From Chryseobacterium bernardetii (GTDB taxonomy: Bacteria > Bacteroidota > Bacteroidia > Flavobacteriales > Weeksellaceae): DNA of 64,000 bases. Under the pieces are notes generated by a model. That model saw only the letters and a list, made by a program, of their open reading frames with translations, searched no databases and was not told the origin of the DNA. This document shows, piece by piece, positions 35,368-43,972 of this stretch. The position numbers and the translations under genes were made by a program. Position 1 is the stretch's first letter; the number at the start of each line of letters is the position of its first letter. The stretch covers positions 124,001 to 188,000 of the forward strand of contig NZ_CP033932.1 of the NCBI RefSeq assembly GCF_003815975.1, read 5' to 3'.

Positions 35368-37002
35368 ATGAAATACGTTCTGCTAACACTTATTTCAGCA
35401 ATGCTGCTGTCGGTCTCTTGGCCTACTTATGGAGTTCCCTTTTTTATCTTTTTTGCCCTCGTTCCTCTTCTGATGATGGAACATGGAATTTCAAAATTTT
35501 CAGATTATAAAAGAAAAAACTGGATGATCTTCGGTTTATCATACCTTTGCTTTGTGATCTGGAATATTGTCACTACAGGATGGCTGTATGGCTCTAAAAA
35601 CCCGGATGGCAGTCATTCTTTAATGGCGGTAGTATTTCCGGTGCTTGTGAATTCACTTTTATACTCTTTGGTTTTCCAATGTTACCATTGGTATAAAAAT
35701 GCCCAGGGAACCTATTGGGGATTAGGGTTTTTTATTGCCATCTGGATGAGTTTTGAAAAATTCCACTTAGGATGGGAACTTACCTGGCCATGGCTGAACT
35801 TAGGAAACGTGTTTTCAGATTATCCGAAACTGGTTCAATGGTATGATACCTTAGGGGCAACTGGCGGAAGCTTCTGGATCCTGTTAATCAACGTTCTTAT
35901 TTTCTACACCATAAGAACCTGGGAAGCAGGAAGAAAAAGAAAAGACCTGATCAAAAACTCATCTATTATAGCGGCTTTAATCGCTATTCCGATGATTATT
36001 TCTGTCATTAAGTATAACAGTTTTAATGAAAAACCATTGGGACAGGTAAATGTACTGATGCTACAGCCCGATCTGGATCCTTATGCTGAAAAATATTCAA
36101 AAGACAGCTTAACCATTGAGCAGGATCTCCTGGCTCTGGCTGAAAAAAACTCAACTACAAAAATAGATTATTATATTGCTCCGGAAACAGCTCTGCCTGG
36201 CAGAGGCTCCATTTCTGAAACCGGGATTGAAAAAAGTTTACTATTAAACAATGTAAAAGACTTTTTATCTAAACATCCTGGTTCTGTTTTTGCAACAGGA
36301 ATTTCATCCCACCGTTTATTTTTTAATCCTGCTGCCTTGCCTAAGGAAGCATATGAAATTAATCAGGGAGTTTGGGTAGCAAGCTACAACACAGCTGTTC
36401 AGCTTGCACCACAGCAGAAAACCCAGGTCTACCACAAAGGGAAACTCGTTCCCGGTGTTGAGATCTTCCCTTATATGAACGTTTTAAAACCAATTTTAGG
36501 AGATGCTATGCTGAATTTAGGAGGAACTGTTGCCTCTTTAGGAACAGATAAAGAAAGAATGGCCTTTTCCAACCCTTACAACAAAGGAAAAATGGCCCCT
36601 ATTATCTGCTACGAAAGTATTTATGGTGAATTTGTTACAGATTATGTGAAAAAAGGCGCCAACTTCCTTGGTATTATGACCAACGATTCCTGGTGGGGCG
36701 TTACTGAAGGACACAAACAGCTTTTATCTTATGCAAGACTAAGAGCCATTGAAACCAGAAGAGAAATTGCCCGTGCTGCCAACAGTGGAATTTCAGCACA
36801 TATCAACGCTAAAGGAGAAGTGGTAGCAGATACTTTCTATGGAGATCAAACTGCATTATTTTCAAAAATTAATCTTTATGATGGAATGACATTCTACTCC
36901 AGAGCCGGAGACCTTCTTTCCAGATTCTCAATGTTCGCTTTAGGATTTTTATTATTCTATTATCTGATTACATGGTTTCAGGCAAAAACAAAGAAAGCAT
37001 AG
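35368..37002 (+). CDS. lnt: apolipoprotein N-acyltransferase Lnt
   Basis: Inner-membrane enzyme that adds the third acyl chain to the N-terminal Cys of lipoproteins. The 544 residues contain an N-terminal membrane domain (about 1-215) and a nitrilase-type periplasmic domain (about 225-510). The catalytic triad is visible: Glu273 in APETALPG, Lys357 in YHKGKLVPGVE, and Cys414 in PIICYES. TNDSWWG is also conserved. A final hydrophobic segment closes the protein. This fits the many lipoproteins in the window. A palindromic repeat follows downstream. Confidence 0.95.
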   Translation: MKYVLLTLISAMLLSVSWPTYGVPFFIFFALVPLLMMEHGISKFSDYKRKNWMIFGLSYLCFVIWNIVTTGWLYGSKNPDGSHSLMAVVFPVLVNSLLYSLVFQCYHWYKNAQGTYWGLGFFIAIWMSFEKFHLGWELTWPWLNLGNVFSDYPKLVQWYDTLGATGGSFWILLINVLIFYTIRTWEAGRKRKDLIKNSSIIAALIAIPMIISVIKYNSFNEKPLGQVNVLMLQPDLDPYAEKYSKDSLTIEQDLLALAEKNSTTKIDYYIAPETALPGRGSISETGIEKSLLLNNVKDFLSKHPGSVFATGISSHRLFFNPAALPKEAYEINQGVWVASYNTAVQLAPQQKTQVYHKGKLVPGVEIFPYMNVLKPILGDAMLNLGGTVASLGTDKERMAFSNPYNKGKMAPIICYESIYGEFVTDYVKKGANFLGIMTNDSWWGVTEGHKQLLSYARLRAIETRREIARAANSGISAHINAKGEVVADTFYGDQTALFSKINLYDGMTFYSRAGDLLSRFSMFALGFLLFYYLITWFQAKTKKA

Positions 37003-37045
37003 TGATTGAATATCAGTAACACTGATTTTGACACTTTTAAAATAT

Positions 37046-37110
37046 CATCTGCGTTATCTGCAACATCTGAGAGATACTGAGCTCTCTGATTAAGCAGATA
37101 ACGCAGATTT
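37046..37110. repeat. palindromic intergenic repeat (family R2), copy B
   Basis: ATCTGCGTTATCTGC (37047-37061) and GCAGATAACGCAGAT (37094-37108) form a perfect 15-bp stem. Inner arms CATCTGAGAGA and CTCTCTGATTA are also partly symmetric. A T-rich run follows on the plus strand. It shares its words (TCTGCGTTATCTGC, CTGAGAGA) with copy A at 6534-6624. It lies between the convergent lnt and FG-GAP genes, so it may double as the lnt terminator. Confidence 0.65.
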
Positions 37111-37211
37111 TTTATTTTTGAAACAAGGATTCCAGCATAAATAGCCACATACATAATCTGCGGAAAACTCTTCAAAACAACTTCCATGAAGCTATTACAC
37201 AACAGAAGATC

Positions 37212-37243
37212 AAAAAAAGAAGCCAGCTGGACGTCTGGCTTCT
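37212..37243 (-). terminator. terminator of the FG-GAP T9SS gene
   Basis: On the minus strand AGAAGCCAG (from 37243) pairs with CTGGCTTCT (37226-37218) around an 8-nt loop, followed by TTTTTT. It is 28 nt past the stop of the gene at 37271. Confidence 0.85.
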
Positions 37244-37270
37244 CTCAAGATAGAATAATGATTCAGTGAT

Positions 37271-38983
37271 TTACTTAATACTAAGTTTTTTGGTGGTTAT
37301 TTCGTTTTTTATCTTCAGTTTTAATAAATATATTCCTTTTGGAAGATGGGAAACATCAACCGACTGATCGCTGTTTAAAATTATATCCAGTTTTCTTCCT
37401 TCTATTGAATAAATTTCAGCTTCCGAAACTTTCTCTCCTTTAATATATACCTTATCAGAAGCTGGGTTTGGGTAAATCAAAAGTTCTTTTTCATGATTGT
37501 CTGTATTTTCTCTTGTTGATAATGATCCTTGTAATGAAGCATTAGAATAAACCTTTGAAGCATCAATTGATCTTACACTCCAGTAAACATTCTGAATAGC
37601 CGGATCAAGGTCCAGGAACCATGAAGGTGTAGTTACAATATACCTGGCAATATCCTGCGAATTAGGAGTAGATCCTACTTTAATTTCATAACGTAAAGCA
37701 TTCACCGGGGTTTTATCATCTGTGGCTCCACTCCAGGTAAAATTGAACCGGCTTCCGTTTTTAGTCAGATTCAAATTAGTGGGCGCTGTAGGTTTTATGT
37801 TCTGCTCTGTAGAATTGTTTTTAAAAACTTTTGTTAAAGATGGAATATCCGGACTGGCCCAATCAAACCCTCCCAGTAAAACATCCAGATGATTATCATT
37901 ATTAAAATCAAACAACTGTATCATTCCAGGACCTCCCAGGCTGTACAATCCTGTTGCTGTTCCTTCATAAAAATTCTGATTGGCAGGGTTATATAAATAA
38001 GTTTTCACCACTGCATTATAATTTACATCACCTGAAATGATAAAATCATAATAACCGTCATTATTCAAATCTCCTACACTTAAGGATACATCAGAAATTT
38101 CTGATGGAATCTGATTAATCACCAGGTTTCCTGTTCCGTCATTCATCATAACGGCAAGATAAGGATCATCATTAGCATCTTTACCTGCCACTACAATATC
38201 CTGAAAGCCATCTGCATTAAAATCTGCAACTTCCAGCTTTCCGGATATTAAAGAATCCAAAGCCTGTGTATGAACCAACGCTCCATTTTTATTGATATAT
38301 ACTCTGGATACCGGATCGCCATTAATATCTGAGCCTATGATAACAAGATCCAAAAGATGATCGTTATTGAGGTCCACTACTTTAAAACTTCCGTTTTGAG
38401 TTCCGTCTACCCAGTTTTCGGTCATGTTAAAACCTGATCCTGTGTTTTGAAAAAAATCTACAGTATTTCTAAAACCTCCCCCATGGGCAAACTGGGTTCC
38501 ATTGATGGCATAATCCTGCCAGCCATCGTGATTAAAATCAAAAACCTCCAATGAACCATATATCTTTCCGGGAAGCTCAACTTCTCTTACAAAACCAACT
38601 CCTGTATTTTTGAACCTGTAATGCTTATAGTTCACAATATCCAAATAGCTTAGTCCGGTGGAAATAATATCCATTAAACCATCATTATTAAAATCAATAA
38701 ATTTAATATCTCCCAGATGGGTTACATCTCCTCCCAGATCGGTATAAGGTTGTAAGGTAGTTCCATTATTCCGGTATACTTCATTATAGGTAGCATCGGG
38801 ACTGCCATCTCCATCTGAATCTATTGCTCCATTGACTGCAATATCCAATGTACCGTTATTATCCACATCAGCAATATCAGCTGCTGAGAAGTAAAAATTA
38901 TTCATTCCGGTCTGGATCTCTGTAAAGTTCTGGGCATATAGACCTACAGGCAGCATAGACAAAAAAATATAAACTTTTTTCAT
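37271..38983 (-). CDS. secreted FG-GAP/VCBS repeat protein with T9SS sorting domain
   Basis: A 570-residue exported protein. After a signal peptide (1-17, ending LYAQ), about seven FG-GAP/VCBS-type repeats span roughly 25-385. They show the recurring Ca2+-binding pattern D-x-N-x-D-G-x-x-D (for example DIDNNGTLDIAVNG-like, DLNNDGYYDFIISG, DFNNDNHLDVLLGG), as in integrin-like beta-propellers. A fibronectin-like domain follows (about 395-485). The type IX sorting domain has ELLIYPNPASDKVYI and ends TTKKLSIK. Probably a surface or secreted binding protein; ligand unknown. Confidence 0.88.
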   Translation of the reverse strand: MKKVYIFLSMLPVGLYAQNFTEIQTGMNNFYFSAADIADVDNNGTLDIAVNGAIDSDGDGSPDATYNEVYRNNGTTLQPYTDLGGDVTHLGDIKFIDFNNDGLMDIISTGLSYLDIVNYKHYRFKNTGVGFVREVELPGKIYGSLEVFDFNHDGWQDYAINGTQFAHGGGFRNTVDFFQNTGSGFNMTENWVDGTQNGSFKVVDLNNDHLLDLVIIGSDINGDPVSRVYINKNGALVHTQALDSLISGKLEVADFNADGFQDIVVAGKDANDDPYLAVMMNDGTGNLVINQIPSEISDVSLSVGDLNNDGYYDFIISGDVNYNAVVKTYLYNPANQNFYEGTATGLYSLGGPGMIQLFDFNNDNHLDVLLGGFDWASPDIPSLTKVFKNNSTEQNIKPTAPTNLNLTKNGSRFNFTWSGATDDKTPVNALRYEIKVGSTPNSQDIARYIVTTPSWFLDLDPAIQNVYWSVRSIDASKVYSNASLQGSLSTRENTDNHEKELLIYPNPASDKVYIKGEKVSEAEIYSIEGRKLDIILNSDQSVDVSHLPKGIYLLKLKIKNEITTKKLSIK

Positions 38984-39155
38984 AATTCTTATTTAGATTA
39001 ATTAAAAACAAAGGTAAAATATTAATTCTTCCTTCCTAGAAAAAGCCTGTATGAAATATATCAGCACTGATTTACTGCTATATCCCGGAAATTCGGATAT
39101 TTTAAAAAATCAATATTTATAATCAGTCACTTATTTACAAATATTTTTCAAAAGA

Positions 39156-39187
39156 TTTGTCTATCTAAAAAATTCTTCGTTATTTTG
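39156..39187 (+). promoter_or_regulatory. promoter of the rpmB-rpmG-DUF4295 operon
   Basis: TTTG (39156-39159), a 20-nt spacer and TTATTTTG (39180-39187, one mismatch to TAnnTTTG) lie 36 nt upstream of rpmB. The rest of the 240-nt gap 38984-39223 shows no other feature. Confidence 0.65.
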
Positions 39188-39223
39188 CACTCTCAAATAT
39201 TATACAAATAAGAACATCGAGAT

Positions 39224-39466
39224 ATGTCAAGAATTTGCCAAATAACAGGAAAGCGTGCAATGGTTGGTAACAACGTTTCTCACGCTAATAACAAAACGAA
39301 GCGTCGTTTTGAAATTAACTTATTAGAGAAGAAATTTTACCTTCCAGAGCAAGATAAGCACGTAACACTGAAAGTATCAGCTCATGGATTGAGAGTGATT
39401 AACAAGATTGGAATCGAGGAAGCTATTGAAAGAGCTACAAGAAACGGATTGATTAAAAAGAATTAA
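39224..39466 (+). CDS. rpmB: 50S ribosomal protein L28
   Basis: An 80-residue ribosomal protein. The start [32 protein letters not shown] is typical of L28, including the single Cys/TGK motif. It begins a compact cluster with rpmG (6-nt gap) and DUF4295 (19-nt gap), a standard order in Bacteroidota. Confidence 0.96.
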   Translation: MSRICQITGKRAMVGNNVSHANNKTKRRFEINLLEKKFYLPEQDKHVTLKVSAHGLRVINKIGIEEAIERATRNGLIKKN

Positions 39467-39472
39467 TAGATC

Positions 39473-39655
39473 ATGGCAAAAAAAGGAAACAGAGTTCAAG
39501 TAATCCTTGAATGTACAGAGCACAAAGAAAGCGGTATGCCAGGAATGTCTAGATACATTTCTACAAAAAATAAAAAGAACACTACAGAAAGATTGGAATT
39601 GAAAAAATACAATCCTGTTCTTAAGAGATCTACCCTTCACAAAGAAATCAAGTAA
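39473..39655 (+). CDS. rpmG: 50S ribosomal protein L33
   Basis: A 60-residue ribosomal protein ([20 protein letters not shown]... [33 protein letters not shown]). The single Cys in LECTEH and the lack of paired CxxC motifs indicate the zinc-independent (C-minus) L33 type. It lies between rpmB and the DUF4295 gene. Confidence 0.95.
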   Translation: MAKKGNRVQVILECTEHKESGMPGMSRYISTKNKKNTTERLELKKYNPVLKRSTLHKEIK

Positions 39656-39674
39656 TTTATAAATATAATTTACA

Positions 39675-39824
39675 ATGGCAAAGAAAGTAGTAGCAACCCT
39701 ACAAACCGGGTCTAAAAAAATGACCAAAGTGGTGAAAATGGTGAAGTCTTCTAAATCAGGAGCTTACGTTTTCGAAGAAAAAGTAATGAATGCTGATGAA
39801 GTAGATGGTTTTTTGAAAAAATAA
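39675..39824 (+). CDS. DUF4295 small basic protein
   Basis: A 49-residue, Lys-rich protein starting MAKKVVATLQTGSKKMTKVV and ending DEVDGFLKK. It is the DUF4295 family, which in Bacteroidota stands directly after rpmB-rpmG. Size, charge and position suggest a ribosome-associated protein, but its role is unproven. It is followed by a clear terminator, which closes the ribosomal operon. Confidence 0.88.
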   Translation: MAKKVVATLQTGSKKMTKVVKMVKSSKSGAYVFEEKVMNADEVDGFLKK

Positions 39825-39846
39825 TCAATACTTTATTTACAATATA

Positions 39847-39877
39847 AAAAACTACTCATATTTTGGGTAGTTTTTTT
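39847..39877 (+). terminator. terminator of the rpmB operon
   Basis: AAAAACTAC (39847-39855) pairs with GTAGTTTTT (39867-39875). The pairing extends inward by one T-G and one C-G. A seven-T run ends it. Confidence 0.85.
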
Positions 39878-39913
39878 GTTATCTTTGTTCACCAGATTAT
39901 TAATCAGTGAAAT

Positions 39914-40384
39914 ATGAAGAAGATTGTTGTTCTAATATGTACAGTTATTTTCCAATTTTCATTCAGCCAGAAAACAATGGATCCTATAGAATATAAAAGT
40001 TCACCAAAAGTTTTCAGTATTCCGGGATTATCACAATCAGTAAGTATTGATTGCGGTACTTCTAGGATGATTTTACTATCTGGTCAGGTTCCCTTGGATC
40101 CAAAGGGAAGCCTGGTGGGAAACAATGTGGAGGAACAGACGCATCAGGTATTCAAAAACATTGAAAATATTCTGAGGGAGTATGGAGGTACAGGGAAAGA
40201 TATCGTCAAGCTGGGAATCTTCATCACAGATATATCAAAGACCCCGGATTTCAGAAAAGTAAGGGATCAGTATATTAACCTTCAGAACCCGCCTGTAAGC
40301 AGCCTTATAGAGGTGAACAGGCTTTTCAGGAATGATGTGCTGATAGAAGTGGAAGCCACAGCAGTGATTAAAAACAAAAGATAA
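39914..40384 (+). CDS. secreted RidA/YjgF-family protein lacking the catalytic Arg
   Basis: A 156-residue Rid-family protein with an N-terminal signal peptide (KIVVLICTVIFQFSFSQ), so exported, unlike cytoplasmic RidA. The fold markers are clear: LLSGQVPLDPKGSLVG, ILREYGGTGKDIVKLGIFITD and IEVEATAVIK. The position of the imine-deaminase Arg (PARS in RidA) reads PVSS, with Ser129. Classical 2-aminoacrylate deaminase activity is therefore unlikely, and it falls among the other Rid subfamilies. It stands between the DUF4295 terminator and ftsY (15-nt gap). Function unknown. Confidence 0.85.
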   Translation: MKKIVVLICTVIFQFSFSQKTMDPIEYKSSPKVFSIPGLSQSVSIDCGTSRMILLSGQVPLDPKGSLVGNNVEEQTHQVFKNIENILREYGGTGKDIVKLGIFITDISKTPDFRKVRDQYINLQNPPVSSLIEVNRLFRNDVLIEVEATAVIKNKR

Positions 40385-40399
40385 GAATAAACTAAAACT

Positions 40400-41353
40400 A
40401 TGAGTTGGTTTAAAAATATTTTCAAGAAAGAAGAAAAAGAAACTCTGGACAAAGGGTTGGAAAAATCCAGTCAGGGGTTCTTTGAAAAAATGACGAAGGC
40501 CGTAGTCGGTAAAAGTAAAGTAGATGATGAGGTTCTGGATGATCTGGAAGAAGTACTGATTGCATCTGACGTAGGCGCTTCCACTACCATCAAAATCATA
40601 GAAAGAATTGAAGAACGTGTGGCCCGCGACAAATATGTTGGGGTAAACGAACTTGATAAAATCCTTCGTGAGGAAATTTCAGGCTTACTGCTTGAAAACC
40701 CTCACGCAGGAACAGGAAACATTGATACTTCAAAAAAGCCTTACGTTATTATGGTAGTTGGAGTAAACGGTGTTGGAAAAACAACAACTATTGGAAAACT
40801 GGCCCACCAATTCAAATCTGAAGGCAAAAAAGTAGTTCTGGGAGCTGCAGATACCTTCAGGGCAGCTGCAGTTGATCAGCTTACCATATGGAGTGAAAGA
40901 GTGGATGTTCCTATTGTAAAACAGGGAATGGGTTCAGATCCTGCTTCTGTAGCTTTTGATACTGTACAGAGTGCTGTAGCTCAAAATGCAGATGTTGTTA
41001 TTATTGACACTGCAGGAAGACTTCATAACAAAATTAACCTGATGAATGAGCTTTCTAAGATTAAAAGAGTAATGCAAAAGGTAATTCCAGACGCTCCTCA
41101 TGAAATCTTATTGGTACTTGACGGTTCTACAGGACAAAATGCATTTGAACAGGCGAAACAATTTACAGCAGCAACAGAAGTTAATGCTTTAGCAGTAACA
41201 AAGCTGGATGGAACAGCCAAAGGAGGTGTTGTAATCGGTATCTCAGATCAGTTCCAGATTCCGGTGAAATATATAGGTGTAGGTGAAAAAATGCAGGATC
41301 TGCAGCTTTTCAATGGTACGGAATTTGTAGACTCATTCTTCAAGAAAAGATGA
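40400..41353 (+). CDS. ftsY: signal recognition particle receptor FtsY
   Basis: SRP-receptor GTPase that docks ribosome-SRP complexes at the membrane. The 317 residues form an NG domain with only a short basic/acidic N-terminus in place of the long A domain of E. coli. Motifs in order: GVNGVGKTTTIGKLA, DTFRAAAVDQL, DTAGRLHNK, TKLDGTAKGG and GVGEKMQDLQLF. It lies 15 nt after the RidA-like gene, so the two may be co-transcribed. Confidence 0.96.
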   Translation: MSWFKNIFKKEEKETLDKGLEKSSQGFFEKMTKAVVGKSKVDDEVLDDLEEVLIASDVGASTTIKIIERIEERVARDKYVGVNELDKILREEISGLLLENPHAGTGNIDTSKKPYVIMVVGVNGVGKTTTIGKLAHQFKSEGKKVVLGAADTFRAAAVDQLTIWSERVDVPIVKQGMGSDPASVAFDTVQSAVAQNADVVIIDTAGRLHNKINLMNELSKIKRVMQKVIPDAPHEILLVLDGSTGQNAFEQAKQFTAATEVNALAVTKLDGTAKGGVVIGISDQFQIPVKYIGVGEKMQDLQLFNGTEFVDSFFKKR

Positions 41354-41423
41354 TTTATATCATGTTTTCCCTTATATTAGTAAACAAATCAATTTAAATA
41401 TTAATCATTAAAAAATTGCAACT

Positions 41424-41684
41424 ATGGGAATTATAACATGGATTTTATTCGGTCTTATTGCAGGTGCAATCGCTAAAATGATCATGCCGGGATCTCAGGG
41501 AGGAGGCTGGTTAATCACCATTATCCTTGGAATTTTGGGTGCATTTGTAGGAGGAGCTATAGGTGTTTACGTTCTCCACTGGGGAGATGTTACCTCATTC
41601 TGGAATCCGAGAAGCTGGATTCTTGCCATTGGAGGAGCTTTAATTATCCTCTGGATCTACGGAATGGCCACAAGGAAGAGCTAA
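41424..41684 (+). CDS. GlsB/YeaQ/YmgE-family membrane protein
   Basis: An 86-residue inner-membrane protein with three hydrophobic segments. The start GIITWILFGLIAGAIAKMIMPG followed by GGWLITIILGILGAFVGG is the family signature (transglycosylase-associated or stress-response small membrane proteins). The extra GDVTSFWNPRSWILAIGGALI segment is a common Bacteroidota variant. Single gene with a strong terminator. Role in stress is suggested by the family name only. Confidence 0.88.
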   Translation: MGIITWILFGLIAGAIAKMIMPGSQGGGWLITIILGILGAFVGGAIGVYVLHWGDVTSFWNPRSWILAIGGALIILWIYGMATRKS

Positions 41685-41701
41685 TGTAGTATTAATAAAA
41701 T

Positions 41702-41737
41702 AAAATCCCGGATCTGAAATTCAGATCCGGGATTTTT
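41702..41737. terminator. bidirectional terminator between GlsB-like gene and sppA
   Basis: AAAATCCCGGATCTGA (41702-41717) and TCAGATCCGGGATTTT (41721-41736) form a perfect 16-bp stem with a 3-nt loop. A-runs and T-runs on either side let it work in both directions between the convergent genes. Confidence 0.92.
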
Positions 41738-41760
41738 GTGTACAATATAATTTAATTTAG

Positions 41761-43518
41761 TTAGTTGTTAATTCTGATCTGGTAAGGCATTTCCATTTTA
41801 ACCTCAGACTGTAACTTTTTGTCTGTAATTTGTTGCAGGATTTCATAATTAGACTTCCCAATTTTATTTTTGATAATTCTTGCAGACACTTCTTCCTCAT
41901 TAAGGTCTTTAAAGATCTGCTCGAACGGAGTCATTTTCTTTGGATAAGATTCTACATAGTAAGATTTTACACCTGCCTTCTGCGCTGCAAACTTCACGGC
42001 ATCGTTAAGAGTTCCCAGTTCATCTACCAATCCGATTTCTTTCGCACGAACACCACTCCATACTCTACCGCCACCAACATTATCAATCTGTTCAAATGTT
42101 TTCTTTCTATTTTGGGTAACAAAATGTACAAATCTTTTATAAGTTCCTTCTACACTTCTTGTCATCATATTTACTCCATAAGGTGTTACACCATTTAAGC
42201 CTGAATAATACATTGAATTAGCATTCGTAGCTACAATATCTGCGCGGATACCATTTTTATTGGCAATATCTTTATAATAAGGCATCACCCCGAATACACC
42301 GATAGAACCGGTAAGTGTATTGGGCTCTGAATAAATCTTATCTGCTGCCATTGCTATATAATAACCGCCTGAAGCCGCATAATCACCAAAAGAAACAACT
42401 AAAGGCTTTTTCTTTTTCAGTTTCTGCAATTCAAATAAAATTTCATCTGAAGCATTAGCGCTTCCCCCAGGAGAATTGATTCTGAATACAACCGCTTTCA
42501 CTTTATCATCATCCTGAAGTTTTTTAATGTATTTAACATACTTCTCCGAATGAATATCACTGTATTCGTCTCCATTGTTAATAGATCCTGAAGCATATAA
42601 TACGGCGACCTTTTCTCCTGACTTGTCTTCATCAGCAAAAGAATTAATATAGTTTGTTAAAGAAACTTTATTCAGTTTTTCTTTATCCTTTACATTTAAT
42701 TTGGCTTTAAGCATATCATCATATTCAGATTTTTGAATAAGCTTATCTGCCAGTTTATATTTTAATCCCTGCTCTGGAATCATTCCATACAAGCTGTCGA
42801 CAACTGTTCTGAACTGTGCCGTGTCAATTTTTCTTGAAGCAGCCATTTTATAAGACGCATTTTTCCAAAGGTCATTCAAAAGGGTACTTAACTGCTCTTT
42901 ATTCTCCGGAGAAATATCATTTCTTAAGAAAGGCTCCACTGCAGATTTAAATTTACCATGGCGGATTACTTCAATTCCGATACCATATTTATCTGCAAAA
43001 TCTTTAAAGAATGTAACTTCGGTAGAAAGGCCTTTCAATTCTATGCCTCCTGCAGGATGAAGATAATACTGATCTGCTACTGATCCAAGATAATAAGCAG
43101 ATTGAGAAACGCCATTTCCGTATGCATACACAAATTTTCCGCTTTTCTTGAAATCTTCAATAGCATTTCTAAGATCATCAATTTGGGTAAGCCCCGCATT
43201 CATGTCATCCGTCTCAATGCTGATCCCTTTAATATTATCATCGGTTTTAGCTTTATTAATGGCCTCAAGTACATCATACAAAAGGATATGTTTATTCTGG
43301 CCACCTAGCCCAAACAGATCCATCTGTTCTTCTGTAGGGCTGTCTATTATGTTAGTCTTTAAATTAATCGTTAGAACGGAATTCTTTTTAACCGCTACAG
43401 ACTTGTCACTTCCCATAGAACTGAACACAAGCATCATAATAAAAAAGACGAAAAATACAGCGCAAAGTATGATTATTGCTACTATATTTGCCAAAACATT
43501 TTTAAAGAAACTTCTCAT
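41761..43518 (-). CDS. sppA: signal peptide peptidase SppA, 67K type
   Basis: Inner-membrane serine protease that degrades cleaved signal peptides. The 585 residues have the duplicated (67-kDa) architecture, with an N-terminal anchor (about 9-33). The Ser/Lys dyad is visible: Lys191 in GKFKSAVEPF and Ser383 in GDYAASGGYYIA. FRINSPGGSANASDEI is a further signature. The start lies only 20 nt from the divergent folK start, so each promoter must reach into the other gene. Confidence 0.94.
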   Translation of the reverse strand: MRSFFKNVLANIVAIIILCAVFFVFFIMMLVFSSMGSDKSVAVKKNSVLTINLKTNIIDSPTEEQMDLFGLGGQNKHILLYDVLEAINKAKTDDNIKGISIETDDMNAGLTQIDDLRNAIEDFKKSGKFVYAYGNGVSQSAYYLGSVADQYYLHPAGGIELKGLSTEVTFFKDFADKYGIGIEVIRHGKFKSAVEPFLRNDISPENKEQLSTLLNDLWKNASYKMAASRKIDTAQFRTVVDSLYGMIPEQGLKYKLADKLIQKSEYDDMLKAKLNVKDKEKLNKVSLTNYINSFADEDKSGEKVAVLYASGSINNGDEYSDIHSEKYVKYIKKLQDDDKVKAVVFRINSPGGSANASDEILFELQKLKKKKPLVVSFGDYAASGGYYIAMAADKIYSEPNTLTGSIGVFGVMPYYKDIANKNGIRADIVATNANSMYYSGLNGVTPYGVNMMTRSVEGTYKRFVHFVTQNRKKTFEQIDNVGGGRVWSGVRAKEIGLVDELGTLNDAVKFAAQKAGVKSYYVESYPKKMTPFEQIFKDLNEEEVSARIIKNKIGKSNYEILQQITDKKLQSEVKMEMPYQIRINN

Positions 43519-43538
43519 AAATCAATCAATTTTCCAAT

Positions 43539-43955
43539 ATGTCGCAGCAAAAGGTAGTTTTGTTACTAGGAAGTAACCTTGGAGAGCAAAAAAAAAATAT
43601 AGAGCTTGCTTTACAGAAAATAAGTGAGGCAGGAAATAACATTTCACAAGTGAGCGAATTTTTAATGTCTGATCCTGTAGAATTTGTCAGTTCCAATATT
43701 TTTTGTAATATTGCAGCAATAATATTCACGCATCTTTCACCAATTCAGCTCCTTGATTGTATTAAAAACATTGAAGTTGAAATGGGAAGAATTAATGATT
43801 CAAAAGTATCAGGTAGTTATACAGACAGGATAATCGATATTGACATCATTAAGTATAATGAATTAAATTTTAAATCAGAAAGATTAGAAATCCCTCATAA
43901 AAAACATCTTTTTGAAAGGGATTTTTCGAGAGTGTTATTAAAAGATTTTATTTAA
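43539..43955 (+). CDS. folK: HPPK, folate pyrophosphokinase FolK
   Basis: 6-Hydroxymethyl-7,8-dihydropterin pyrophosphokinase of folate synthesis. The 138 residues show VVLLLGSNLGEQKKNIELAL at the N-terminus, the Mg2+-binding DxD in RIIDIDII, and PHKKHLFERDFSRVLL corresponding to the PHPR..RxFVL end. It is slightly short (usual length about 155-160) but complete. Divergent from sppA, and 17 nt ahead of the first OmpA-type gene. Confidence 0.9.
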   Translation: MSQQKVVLLLGSNLGEQKKNIELALQKISEAGNNISQVSEFLMSDPVEFVSSNIFCNIAAIIFTHLSPIQLLDCIKNIEVEMGRINDSKVSGSYTDRIIDIDIIKYNELNFKSERLEIPHKKHLFERDFSRVLLKDFI

Positions 43956-43972
43956 AACATAAAACATATTGT

